Below, one piece after another: positions 29,213-37,340 of a DNA stretch of 40,090 bases; the first letter of the stretch is position 1; every line of letters begins with the position of its first letter. The position numbers and the translations under genes are program-made. A model generated the notes under the pieces. The model searched no databases, was not told the DNA's origin, and worked only from the letters and a program-made list of their open reading frames with translations. Source of the stretch: Chryseobacterium sp. (GTDB lineage Bacteria; Bacteroidota; Bacteroidia; Flavobacteriales; Weeksellaceae); contig JADMKO010000158.1 of the NCBI GenBank assembly GCA_015478785.1, forward strand, positions 1 through 40,090, given 5' to 3'.

Positions 29213-30439
29213 TTAAGATTCCGGCAGCGGCAGTATTTGTACGTCTCCTTTTAGCAATAACAATTTCAGGTCATTGGTCAGGTGCCCAGGAACAGAAGGA
29301 ACATCGATTTTCAGCTGCTGAAGTTTTGCTTTATTCTGGATTTGGGTGTGAAGTTCATAAAATCCATACGACGAAAGTTTTCCATTTTTTAAAATTAAAA
29401 AGGCTTTTTCACCTAATGTGCGGCCGGCAATGGACCATAATTCATTACGATCTTTCAGGCTGATCACCGATGTAAGATGCTCCGGATTTTGATAAACTTC
29501 CTTCTCCCGAATAAACTGCAGCACCTTCATCGCCTGCGTAAATGAACCGAATTTCAGCAAAGGGATTTCGTTCGGATGTAGGCTTGTTTTCTCTGCCAGA
29601 TATTTTCCTTTTCGATGGTATAAACCGTAAGGCAACAGTTGCTTTTTTCTGATTTTTTTGGTAATCATCAGCAGCTTGGCTAAAACGGGGGTTCCGGCAA
29701 GTTCATAATGAATTTGTTGCGTTTTTTCCTGAATAGCACTGTGTTTTTGGGATTTGGAATTAAAGAGTTTCTTGGAAAACTTATTAACATTATCGACGAA
29801 ATCTGAAAACAATATTTCTCCTTTTTCATCTTGAAAATACACAATACCTATCGCATTGGGAAGATCCTGGGTGAGTTCTTTTATTTTGTTCACATAGGTT
29901 TTCGCATTGGTTTCTTCATGCTGCTTCTGAATAATTTCATTTTCGGTATCCTTCGAGATAAGAACCTTGAAAAGATCCAATGTTGCACGGGCGTCTCCGC
30001 GAGCGCGATGATGTTCCACCAAAGGGATTCCGAGAGATTTCACCAGTTTTCCAAGTGAGAAACTTTCAGCTTCCGGAATCAGTTTTTTTGCCAGATCAAT
30101 CGTATCCAGCGTATCAATTTTAAAATCATAGCCCAGCCTTTTAAAAGACTGTCGCAACATCCGATAATCAAACTCTATATTGTGTCCTACCAGCGTTGTA
30201 CCTTCAGTTATTTCGATCACTCTTTTGGCTACCTCATGAAACTTCGGTGCTGTTTTTACCATTTTGGGGGAAATTCTCGTTAGCCGCTGAACAAAATTGG
30301 TGATGTCTGCTTCAGGATTGATCAGCGAACTAAACTGATCCACAATTTTATGGCCGTCAAATCTGTAAATCGCGATTTCGATGATAATTTCCTCCCTGAA
30401 ACCGCCTCCGTTACTTTCTATATCTATTATTGAATACAA
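29213..30439 (-). CDS. DnaQ-like 3'-5' exonuclease (DEDDh) with C-terminal degenerate GIY-YIG-like region
   Basis: SIIDIESNGG, LVGHNIEFDYRMLRQ, HHRARGDARATLDLF; downstream LPNAIGIVYFQDEKGEILFSDFVDNVNKFSKKLF. Confidence 0.88.
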   Translation of the reverse strand: MYSIIDIESNGGGFREEIIIEIAIYRFDGHKIVDQFSSLINPEADITNFVQRLTRISPKMVKTAPKFHEVAKRVIEITEGTTLVGHNIEFDYRMLRQSFKRLGYDFKIDTLDTIDLAKKLIPEAESFSLGKLVKSLGIPLVEHHRARGDARATLDLFKVLISKDTENEIIQKQHEETNAKTYVNKIKELTQDLPNAIGIVYFQDEKGEILFSDFVDNVNKFSKKLFNSKSQKHSAIQEKTQQIHYELAGTPVLAKLLMITKKIRKKQLLPYGLYHRKGKYLAEKTSLHPNEIPLLKFGSFTQAMKVLQFIREKEVYQNPEHLTSVISLKDRNELWSIAGRTLGEKAFLILKNGKLSSYGFYELHTQIQNKAKLQQLKIDVPSVPGHLTNDLKLLLLKGDVQILPLPES

Positions 30440-30450
30440 AATCTTTCTTA

Positions 30451-31974
30451 TTATCTTCTTCTACTTAATCCTAACATTCCCATAATGGCTTTCGCTCCCT
30501 CCCTCATCAGTGTATTGGTAAAGGTTCTTCCTGCTCTGCTTGTGAGTACTTGCTCCACTACACTCTGCTCTTTTTTTACGGTTTTTACTTTCTGCTGAGC
30601 CGAAGCACTTTGTACAGCCTGTTCCATTCTGGTAACCAACATTTCATAAGCACTGTCTTTATCTATGTCATTGTTATATTTTGCTGCCAGAACTGACTGT
30701 GAGGCCAATTCTGATACTTCAGATTCAGAAAGAATATCCATTCTGGATTCCGGAGAAATTAAATAGGCATGAACCAATGGTGTGGGAATTCCTTTTTCAC
30801 TGAGTGCTGTGACAAATGCTTCCCCGATTCCCAAATTCTGTATTAAATTACCCGCATTGTAATACTCCGTTTCTGGATAATTTTCCACTGCTTTATTTAT
30901 TTCTCTTTTGTCTTTTGCAGTAAATCCACGAAGAGCGTGCTGAATTTTTAACCCGAGCTGAGAAAGTACATTTTCCGGGACATCACCTGGGATCTGAGTG
31001 ATAAAATAAATTCCTACTCCTTTGGAGCGGATGAGTTTCACCATCATTTCAATCTGGCTCAGGAGAGTTTTGGAAGCTTCCTTGAAAATAAGATGCGCCT
31101 CGTCAATAAACAATACAAGCTTTGGTTTCCCAGAATCTCCTTCTTCGGGGAATTCCATATATATTTCCGCAAACAGTGCCAACATAAAAGTAGAAAAAAG
31201 CTGAGGCTGGGTCTGGATATTTCCTACTCTCAGAATATTGATGACACCTTTTCCGTCCTTCTGACCCTTTAAATCATACACATCAAAACTCGGCTCACCG
31301 AAGAATCCAGTCCCGCCCTGCTGTTCCAAGGATACAATAGACCGAAGAATAGCGCCCAAAGAAGCAGAAGAAACAGATCCGTAATTCTGTTTCATATCAA
31401 CTTTTCCTTGTGGGTTATCTGTTACATACTGAAGCACTTTCTTCAGATCTTTTAAATCAATTAACGGTAATCCTTTATCATCACAGTATTTGAAAACAAT
31501 GGACATAATTCCGGACTGGGTTTCATTAAGCTGAAGAACTTTCGAAAGCAAAACAGGCCCGAATTCCGTTACCGTAGATCTTAGTTTTACTCCTTCTTCT
31601 CCGGAAATGGTCATCAGTTCTACAGGAAAACCCTGAGCGTTCCAGTCCAGTTTTGTTTTATCATATCTTTCCTCAATGATGGCATTACGCACACCGGGTC
31701 TCGCAATTCCCGAAAAATCTCCTTTGATGTCCAGCACCAGCGAAGGAATTCCGGCATGAGAAAGTTGTTCAGCGAAAACCTGAACCGTTTTGGTTTTCCC
31801 TGTTCCGGTGGCACCGGCTATTAATCCGTGCCGGTTGATTGTTTTTAACGGAATCGTAATATTGACTTCCGGAACTACTTCACCATCCAACATGGCTTTT
31901 CCCAGGATGAGATACTCTCCTTTAAGGGTATACCGAGCGTTCATCTCCTCAATGAATGTTATTTTATCTGGCAT
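30451..31974 (-). CDS. HerA/DUF853 (YjgR-like) ATPase
   Basis: GLIAGATGTGKTKTVQVFAEQLSHAGIPSLVLDIKGDFSGIARPG, LVLFIDEAHLIFKEAS, VGIYFITQIPGDVPENVLSQLGLKIQHALRGFTAKD. Confidence 0.9.
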   Translation of the reverse strand: MPDKITFIEEMNARYTLKGEYLILGKAMLDGEVVPEVNITIPLKTINRHGLIAGATGTGKTKTVQVFAEQLSHAGIPSLVLDIKGDFSGIARPGVRNAIIEERYDKTKLDWNAQGFPVELMTISGEEGVKLRSTVTEFGPVLLSKVLQLNETQSGIMSIVFKYCDDKGLPLIDLKDLKKVLQYVTDNPQGKVDMKQNYGSVSSASLGAILRSIVSLEQQGGTGFFGEPSFDVYDLKGQKDGKGVINILRVGNIQTQPQLFSTFMLALFAEIYMEFPEEGDSGKPKLVLFIDEAHLIFKEASKTLLSQIEMMVKLIRSKGVGIYFITQIPGDVPENVLSQLGLKIQHALRGFTAKDKREINKAVENYPETEYYNAGNLIQNLGIGEAFVTALSEKGIPTPLVHAYLISPESRMDILSESEVSELASQSVLAAKYNNDIDKDSAYEMLVTRMEQAVQSASAQQKVKTVKKEQSVVEQVLTSRAGRTFTNTLMREGAKAIMGMLGLSRRR

Positions 31975-32058
31975 AACTCGCTTATAAAATGTTAAATTTA
32001 AAATTTTTTACCTAAAAGAGAATGGTATTTTATTTTTTTTCCGTTGAGTAAGGGTGAA

Positions 32059-32095
32059 GTGATATTTATCATCAGAATTTTGTGACCGCAGTCAT
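32059..32095. promoter_or_regulatory. tandem Crp/Fnr-type palindromes upstream of the copper-uptake-like locus
   Basis: GTGAT-ATTT-ATCAT (32059-32072) and GTGAC-CGCA-GTCAT (32082-32095), centres 23 nt apart. Confidence 0.6.
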
Positions 32096-32117
32096 AGGGT
32101 ATGCCCTGTTTCAGAAG

Positions 32118-32125
32118 TACCTTTG
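32118..32125 (+). promoter_or_regulatory. -7 box TACCTTTG without a recognisable -33 TTG
   Basis: Exact TAnnTTTG 8 nt before the ATG at 32134. Confidence 0.6.
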
Positions 32126-32133
32126 TATCATTA

Positions 32134-32496
32134 ATGAGAATAGTTCTTTGTACTATATTATCTGTAATTGTTTTTGTGGTGAGTTTCCAGAACTCTCTTG
32201 TACTTCTGGATTATAAAATCCACAAAGAATTCTACGAAGCTCATTGTATCAATCAGGACGTGCCGGAAATGCAATGTCACGGAAAGTGCCAGGCAAAAAA
32301 ACAATCTGAAAAGAACGGAACTCCTGTGAGTGTTATAAAAACCGGAAGTTTTGAATTTCATTTTCTGCCCGCAGTACAAATTTCTCTAACCTTTACGCAT
32401 GACCAACCTGTTGGTGATCACAAACCTTTTTATTTAGGCGAACACGCTGTACTAAAAGGTTTTTCTGAAACAGCTCCACGCCCTCCAAAAATATAG
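32134..32496 (+). CDS. small membrane-anchored/secreted protein with CHGKC motif, hypothetical
   Basis: MRIVLCTILSVIVFVVSFQNSLVLLDYKIHKEFYEAHCINQDVPEMQCHGKCQAKKQ. ATG at 32134 preferred over the track start 32101, which lies upstream of the -7 box. Confidence 0.7.
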   Translation: MRIVLCTILSVIVFVVSFQNSLVLLDYKIHKEFYEAHCINQDVPEMQCHGKCQAKKQSEKNGTPVSVIKTGSFEFHFLPAVQISLTFTHDQPVGDHKPFYLGEHAVLKGFSETAPRPPKI

Positions 32497-32603
32497 ACTT
32501 TAAGAAAACTGTGTTTTTTCTTTAAAGAAATTTCACACCCTTATTTAAATTTTAAAGAGAATTATTCTTTAAAATCATCCGTCTATTAATTAAAATCCAA
32601 ACA

Positions 32604-33458
32604 ATGAAATTTTCAATAAAATCAATATTGGCCGTTTTGATGATGGCCCTCTTCCTCGTATCCTGTCGTAACGAAAACAGCGATACCGACGAAACCTCTA
32701 ATCCTTCTACAAGTCTTAAAAAAATAAAAGACATTGACAATAATGACCATATTATAGAGTTGTATTCAGTTAGCGGAACCACGGCTCTGGGATACAATGA
32801 ACTGAGCATCAGGATTAAAAATAAATCGAACAATCAGTACGAAAAGAATGCAACCATCACCTGGACTCCAATGATGCACATGACGAGCATGAGCCATTCC
32901 TGCCCAAAATCTTTGGTAACAAAAAACGGCTCCGATGATACTTTGTATAATGGATATATCGTGTTTCAAATGCCACAAAATGCGTCAGAATTCTGGGATT
33001 TAAAAATTGATTACACCATCAACGGTACTGATTATACAGCAACTTCGGTGATCGATGTTCCGGTTTCCGATAAAAAAACGGTGGCTTCTTTTTTAGGCTC
33101 CGATAACAAGCGATATATTATTGCCTACATTAACCCGAAGAATCCAAAAGTTGCCTTAAATGACATGACAGCCGGAGTTTGGATGATGCAGGACATGATG
33201 ACTTTCCCAGTTGTCAACGGTTATACTTTGAAAATAGACCCGAGAATGCCGGGAATGGGAAATCACTCTTCGCCCAATAATGTGAACCTGACACAGATTT
33301 CTGCCGGTAATTTGTATAAAGGAAAACTTTCTTTAACCATGACAGGTTATTGGAAAATAAATCTTCAGCTTGCGGACGCGTCCGGAAATATTGTCGAAGG
33401 AAACGACGTTACGGATACCCAAACTTCCAGTAGTCTTTTCTTTGAAATTGATTTCTAA
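32604..33458 (+). CDS. Met/His-rich lipoprotein, putative copper-binding
   Basis: Lipobox FLVSCRNENSD; MMHMTSMSHSCP, MMQDMMTFP, MPGMGNHSSP; directly upstream of a copper-type TonB receptor. Confidence 0.75.
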   Translation: MKFSIKSILAVLMMALFLVSCRNENSDTDETSNPSTSLKKIKDIDNNDHIIELYSVSGTTALGYNELSIRIKNKSNNQYEKNATITWTPMMHMTSMSHSCPKSLVTKNGSDDTLYNGYIVFQMPQNASEFWDLKIDYTINGTDYTATSVIDVPVSDKKTVASFLGSDNKRYIIAYINPKNPKVALNDMTAGVWMMQDMMTFPVVNGYTLKIDPRMPGMGNHSSPNNVNLTQISAGNLYKGKLSLTMTGYWKINLQLADASGNIVEGNDVTDTQTSSSLFFEIDF

Positions 33459-33521
33459 ATTTTCAAAACTGAAAGCAAAGTCTTTGCATTGAGCGGGCTT
33501 TGCTTTCTAAAACCACTTGTA

Positions 33522-35510
33522 ATGAAAAAAATATGGATCATTCTGTTCAGCGCTTTTGCTGTTCAGAATATAGTGGCACAGTCTGGAACTGACACTTTGA
33601 AAACCGCAGAAATTCAGGAAGTTATTGTCATCGGAACTGCTAATATTGCCAACAAACAGGGAAAACCGTTAGGTTCAATAGACGAATATCTTCAAAAGTC
33701 TTCCGCCATTAATATGATTCGCAGAGGTGCTTACGCCTGGGAAGCGGTGATTAACAATATGCAAACGGAGAGAACTTTAATCACCATTGACGGAATGAGA
33801 ATTTTCGGAGCTTGCACGGATAAAATGGATCCCATCACTTCTTACGTGGAAGTTTCCAATCTTTCCGAAGCTGAAATCATTTCCGGACAGCAGGGTTCAT
33901 GCCACGGAAGTACGATTGGAGGTGCTGTGGATCTGAAAAGGCAGAAAGGGAATTTTGCTGAAAACAAATGGGATTTCAATATCAATTCAGGATTTGAAAG
34001 TGTTAATCAGCAAAAAATATTCGGCGCAGGTGTCCGTTATCAACACCAGAAAATCTATGTGGAAGCGGATGTGATGAGCCGGGATGCTGAAAATTATAAG
34101 GCAGGAAATAACATGGAGGTTCTGTATTCCCAATTCAGTAAAATTAACGCATCAGGAAATATTGGCGTGAAGATAGCTGACAATCACTTGCTTGAAGGCT
34201 CGGTTATTTACGACAAAGCTACAGATGTGGGTTATCCCGCACTTCCCATGGACGTTTCACTTGCAGAAGCCGTCATTACTTCTCTGAATTATCAGATGGT
34301 ACCCAAAAGTGAGCTTTTTACAAATTGGGATACTAAAATATATTACAACACTATTACCCACCGAATGGATGACACCACCCGCCCGAGCGTTCCGGTACAC
34401 ATGGATATGCCCGGCTGGAGCAAAACATATGGTTATTATTCCAAACTGAAAGCCGAAATTAAAAACCATCAGTTGCTGATGAATTTGAATGGTTTTTACA
34501 ATCAATCGGTTGCAGAAATGACCATGTATCCGAATAATACGGTGGAAAGTTTAATGTTCATGTACACCTGGCCAGATGTAAGAACTTCTTTTCAGGGAAT
34601 TTTTCTGGAAGATAGAATAGCGTTGAATCCCAATGTTTTTATTAAAATTTCCGGTTCTTTAGGTTTTCACTCCAATAAAGTAGCCGGCGAATTTGGCCTG
34701 AACAGCCTGAAAATTTTTCATCCTGATATGAAAGACCAGAAAAGCCGTCTTCTGAAAAACATTTCCGCAAATTTTGAGTTTAACAGAAATGGCTTTACTT
34801 ATGGTTTCGGCACTGGTTTTGGCGACAGAGCACCTTCTGTTTCTGAAGGTTATGGTTTTTATCTTTTTAACAGTGCGGAACGTTACGATTATATCGGAAA
34901 TCCTGAGCTGAAGAACGAAAGTTCAGCAGAAGCCAATGCATTTGCAGCTTTCAAAAAGAACAATTTTTACGTGAAACTCTCCGGCTCCTATTTTCATATT
35001 ACAGATTACATTATAGCAGAAATTATCCCTGATCTCGTTCCTATGACCATTGGAGGAAAAGGCGTGAAACGCTACACAGCACTGAAATCTGCCACCATTA
35101 TAAATTCTGCTCTGGACACAGAACTTCGTTTTCTGAATGATTTTAAATGGAAAACACAGCTTACCTACAGTCGCGGGCGCGATTTTCAAAACGAGCCACT
35201 TCCTTATATCAGCCCGTTGACTTTGTTGTCATCAGTCAGTTTTGAGAAAAACCGCTTTTCTGCCGAAGCCTCCGTGATGGCCAATTCCCGACAAACAGAC
35301 TTCAGCGAAGTTTATGGAGAAACCGAAACGCCTGCTTTCGCGGTAGTACAAATTTCCGCCGGCTATAAATTGCTGTTCGGGAAAAATAAAATTCACACCA
35401 AGATTGGAGTTGAAAACCTTCTCGATACGCAGTATAACACCTATTCTGACTGGAACAGAATTCCAAGGCCGGGAAGAAACTTTTATCTGAATATTCATTA
35501 TCAGTTTTAA
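33522..35510 (+). CDS. TonB-dependent copper receptor (OprC/NosA-like)
   Basis: Plug domain TIDGMRIFGACTDKMDPITSYVEVSNLSEAEIISGQQGSCHGSTIGGAVDL; C-terminal beta-strand NFYLNIHYQF. CxxxM (33813-33827) and HxM (34359-34367). ATG at 33522 preferred. Confidence 0.85.
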   Translation: MKKIWIILFSAFAVQNIVAQSGTDTLKTAEIQEVIVIGTANIANKQGKPLGSIDEYLQKSSAINMIRRGAYAWEAVINNMQTERTLITIDGMRIFGACTDKMDPITSYVEVSNLSEAEIISGQQGSCHGSTIGGAVDLKRQKGNFAENKWDFNINSGFESVNQQKIFGAGVRYQHQKIYVEADVMSRDAENYKAGNNMEVLYSQFSKINASGNIGVKIADNHLLEGSVIYDKATDVGYPALPMDVSLAEAVITSLNYQMVPKSELFTNWDTKIYYNTITHRMDDTTRPSVPVHMDMPGWSKTYGYYSKLKAEIKNHQLLMNLNGFYNQSVAEMTMYPNNTVESLMFMYTWPDVRTSFQGIFLEDRIALNPNVFIKISGSLGFHSNKVAGEFGLNSLKIFHPDMKDQKSRLLKNISANFEFNRNGFTYGFGTGFGDRAPSVSEGYGFYLFNSAERYDYIGNPELKNESSAEANAFAAFKKNNFYVKLSGSYFHITDYIIAEIIPDLVPMTIGGKGVKRYTALKSATIINSALDTELRFLNDFKWKTQLTYSRGRDFQNEPLPYISPLTLLSSVSFEKNRFSAEASVMANSRQTDFSEVYGETETPAFAVVQISAGYKLLFGKNKIHTKIGVENLLDTQYNTYSDWNRIPRPGRNFYLNIHYQF

Positions 35511-35594
35511 ATGAAAACATGATAACTTCTATGTTTGAAAAATGCCGTACAATCATTTTTTTTATTAAATTTATTCCTTGTTTAAAAGAAACTT

Positions 35595-36038
35595 ATGAAA
35601 AGAGCAGAAATACTTCAAAGAATTATTGAAGAACAAAATAAAGTGATTCAAAGCCTAAAGGAATCCGTGGACAGGTACAAGTCTGCGTCAGATCTGGATG
35701 AGGATGATACCGCAGATCCGGACGATTATGCCCGTCAGACTCAGGCAAAAGATATGCAGTTGAGGTATGAAAAAATGCTGGCGAAGGAAAAAAGTGACCT
35801 GAATTTTGTTCTTTCAGAAAAAGAAACTTCTCATACGGAAATCGAAACCGGTTCAGTAGTGGAAACTGAAAATCATTATTTCTTCATTGGCGTTGCACTT
35901 CCGGCGTTTAAAATGGAGAGCAAAGAGGTGTTCTGTATTTCGCCTGAAGCTCCCATTTTCGGAAAATTGCGCGGCAAAAAAACCGGCGACACTATTGAAA
36001 TGGGGAGCAATACCTTTAAAATCACTTCTATTTTCTAA
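35595..36038 (+). CDS. GreA/GreB-like transcription elongation factor family protein
   Basis: Coiled-coil N-terminus plus IETGSVVETENHYFFIGVALP...SPEAPIFGKLRGKKTGDTIEMGSNTFKITSI (GreA/B C-domain-like). Confidence 0.75.
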   Translation: MKRAEILQRIIEEQNKVIQSLKESVDRYKSASDLDEDDTADPDDYARQTQAKDMQLRYEKMLAKEKSDLNFVLSEKETSHTEIETGSVVETENHYFFIGVALPAFKMESKEVFCISPEAPIFGKLRGKKTGDTIEMGSNTFKITSIF

Positions 36039-36077
36039 CGATATTGGCAGTTTCAGTTTCAATTAAAATGATACCGT

Positions 36078-36085
36078 TACCTTTG
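36078..36085 (+). promoter_or_regulatory. -7 box TACCTTTG upstream of the TSUP gene
   Basis: Exact TAnnTTTG 5 nt before the ATG at 36091, implying a very short leader. Confidence 0.5.
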
Positions 36086-36090
36086 CAGGG

Positions 36091-36891
36091 ATGAATACAG
36101 CAGGATATTTTTTCGCCATTGTAATAGGTCTCGTCATGGGGCTTATCGGCGGTGGCGGAAGTATATTGAGCGTTCCTGTTTTTGCGTATTTATTTCAAAT
36201 CGATGCCATAACAGCGACTACACTTTCATTATTTGTGGTAGGAGTCACCAGTGCGGTTGGCTCCGTAGGATACATCCGGCAAGGACATGTTAATTTCAGA
36301 ACGGCATTGCTTTTCGGGCTTCCATCTGTGGCGGGAATTTTATTTTCCAGAAGAGTGGTACTGCCGCATTTGCCGCCTTATATCATCAACAGATGGGGAA
36401 TTACCATTACCAAAGAAATGTTCATCCTGATTCTTTTTGCAGTGCTGATGCTCATTTCGGCTTTTAAAATGATAAAAAAAATAGATCGGCAAAGAATACC
36501 GAAATCTGAAGAAATCAATTATACGCTTCTAATTTCTCAAGGACTTTTAGTTGGAATAATCACCGGATTTATTGGAGCAGGCGGCGGATTCCTTATTGTA
36601 CCGGCATTGGTAATGCTGCTGAGGGTTCCTATGAAACAGGCTGTGGGAACTTCCCTATTCATTATTGCCTTCAACTCCAATGTTGGTTTTGTTTCTTCCC
36701 TGGATAGAACCGTGATCGACTGGCCTTTTTTGCTGTCCTTCACCGGACTTTCGGTCTTGGGAATTCTCATCGGAGTGAAAATCGCCAAAAAAATTGCTGG
36801 CCGAAAACTTCGCCCGATGTTTGGCTGGATGGTTTTGGTGATGGGAATCTGGATTATCATCAATGAATTATTAATCAAACAAATATCTTAA
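36091..36891 (+). CDS. TSUP (TauE/SafE) family membrane transporter, full size
   Basis: GLVMGLIGGGGSILSVPVFAYLF...GIITGFIGAGGGFLIVPALVMLLRVPMKQAVGTSLFIIAFNS duplicated motif. Confidence 0.92.
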   Translation: MNTAGYFFAIVIGLVMGLIGGGGSILSVPVFAYLFQIDAITATTLSLFVVGVTSAVGSVGYIRQGHVNFRTALLFGLPSVAGILFSRRVVLPHLPPYIINRWGITITKEMFILILFAVLMLISAFKMIKKIDRQRIPKSEEINYTLLISQGLLVGIITGFIGAGGGFLIVPALVMLLRVPMKQAVGTSLFIIAFNSNVGFVSSLDRTVIDWPFLLSFTGLSVLGILIGVKIAKKIAGRKLRPMFGWMVLVMGIWIIINELLIKQIS

Positions 36892-36895
36892 TAAA

Positions 36896-37267
36896 ATGAA
36901 GAAATTATTTTTTTACGTTGCGCTCGCAGGTATAACATTGGCAAGTTGTACAAAAGAAGAAAACAAAGAAGCGCAACAGGAAACAACAACGCAGGATGCT
37001 CAGGAAAGCAATGTTCAGGATACGAAAACCCTTAAAAGCAACACCGGCGAAACAGTAAAAGTAACCTACTTTGCTGAAGGCGGAATGGTCGCTGTAAAAT
37101 TAGAAAAGGAAGGGCAGCCTGAACAGAAACTTACCGCTAAAACCGTTAATGCTCAGGGAAATCCGATTTTTTCTAACGAAGAAATGATGTGGGAAATGAA
37201 CAGCAGCGGAACTGGTGGAAAGCTCACCGATAAAGAGGGAAACAGCACTACTTTTTCGGAAGATTAG
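36896..37267 (+). CDS. small lipoprotein, possibly MliC-like
   Basis: Lipobox ITLASCTKEE; VTYFAEGGMVAVKLEKEG...GNPIFSNEEMMWEMNSSGTGGKLTDKEG. Confidence 0.65.
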   Translation: MKKLFFYVALAGITLASCTKEENKEAQQETTTQDAQESNVQDTKTLKSNTGETVKVTYFAEGGMVAVKLEKEGQPEQKLTAKTVNAQGNPIFSNEEMMWEMNSSGTGGKLTDKEGNSTTFSED

Positions 37268-37274
37268 ATTGAAT

Positions 37275-37318
37275 GTGATTTATATCACTTTATGTTTAGG
37301 CAATTAGCCTGAAATTTG
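37275..37318 (+). promoter_or_regulatory. Crp/Fnr-type palindrome and -7-like box upstream of the MBL-rhodanese operon
   Basis: GTGAT-TTAT-ATCAC (37275-37288), centre 29.5 nt upstream of GAAATTTG (37311-37318; one mismatch to TAnnTTTG). Confidence 0.6.
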
Positions 37319-37340
37319 CAATTAACTAAAAAAATTAAAA

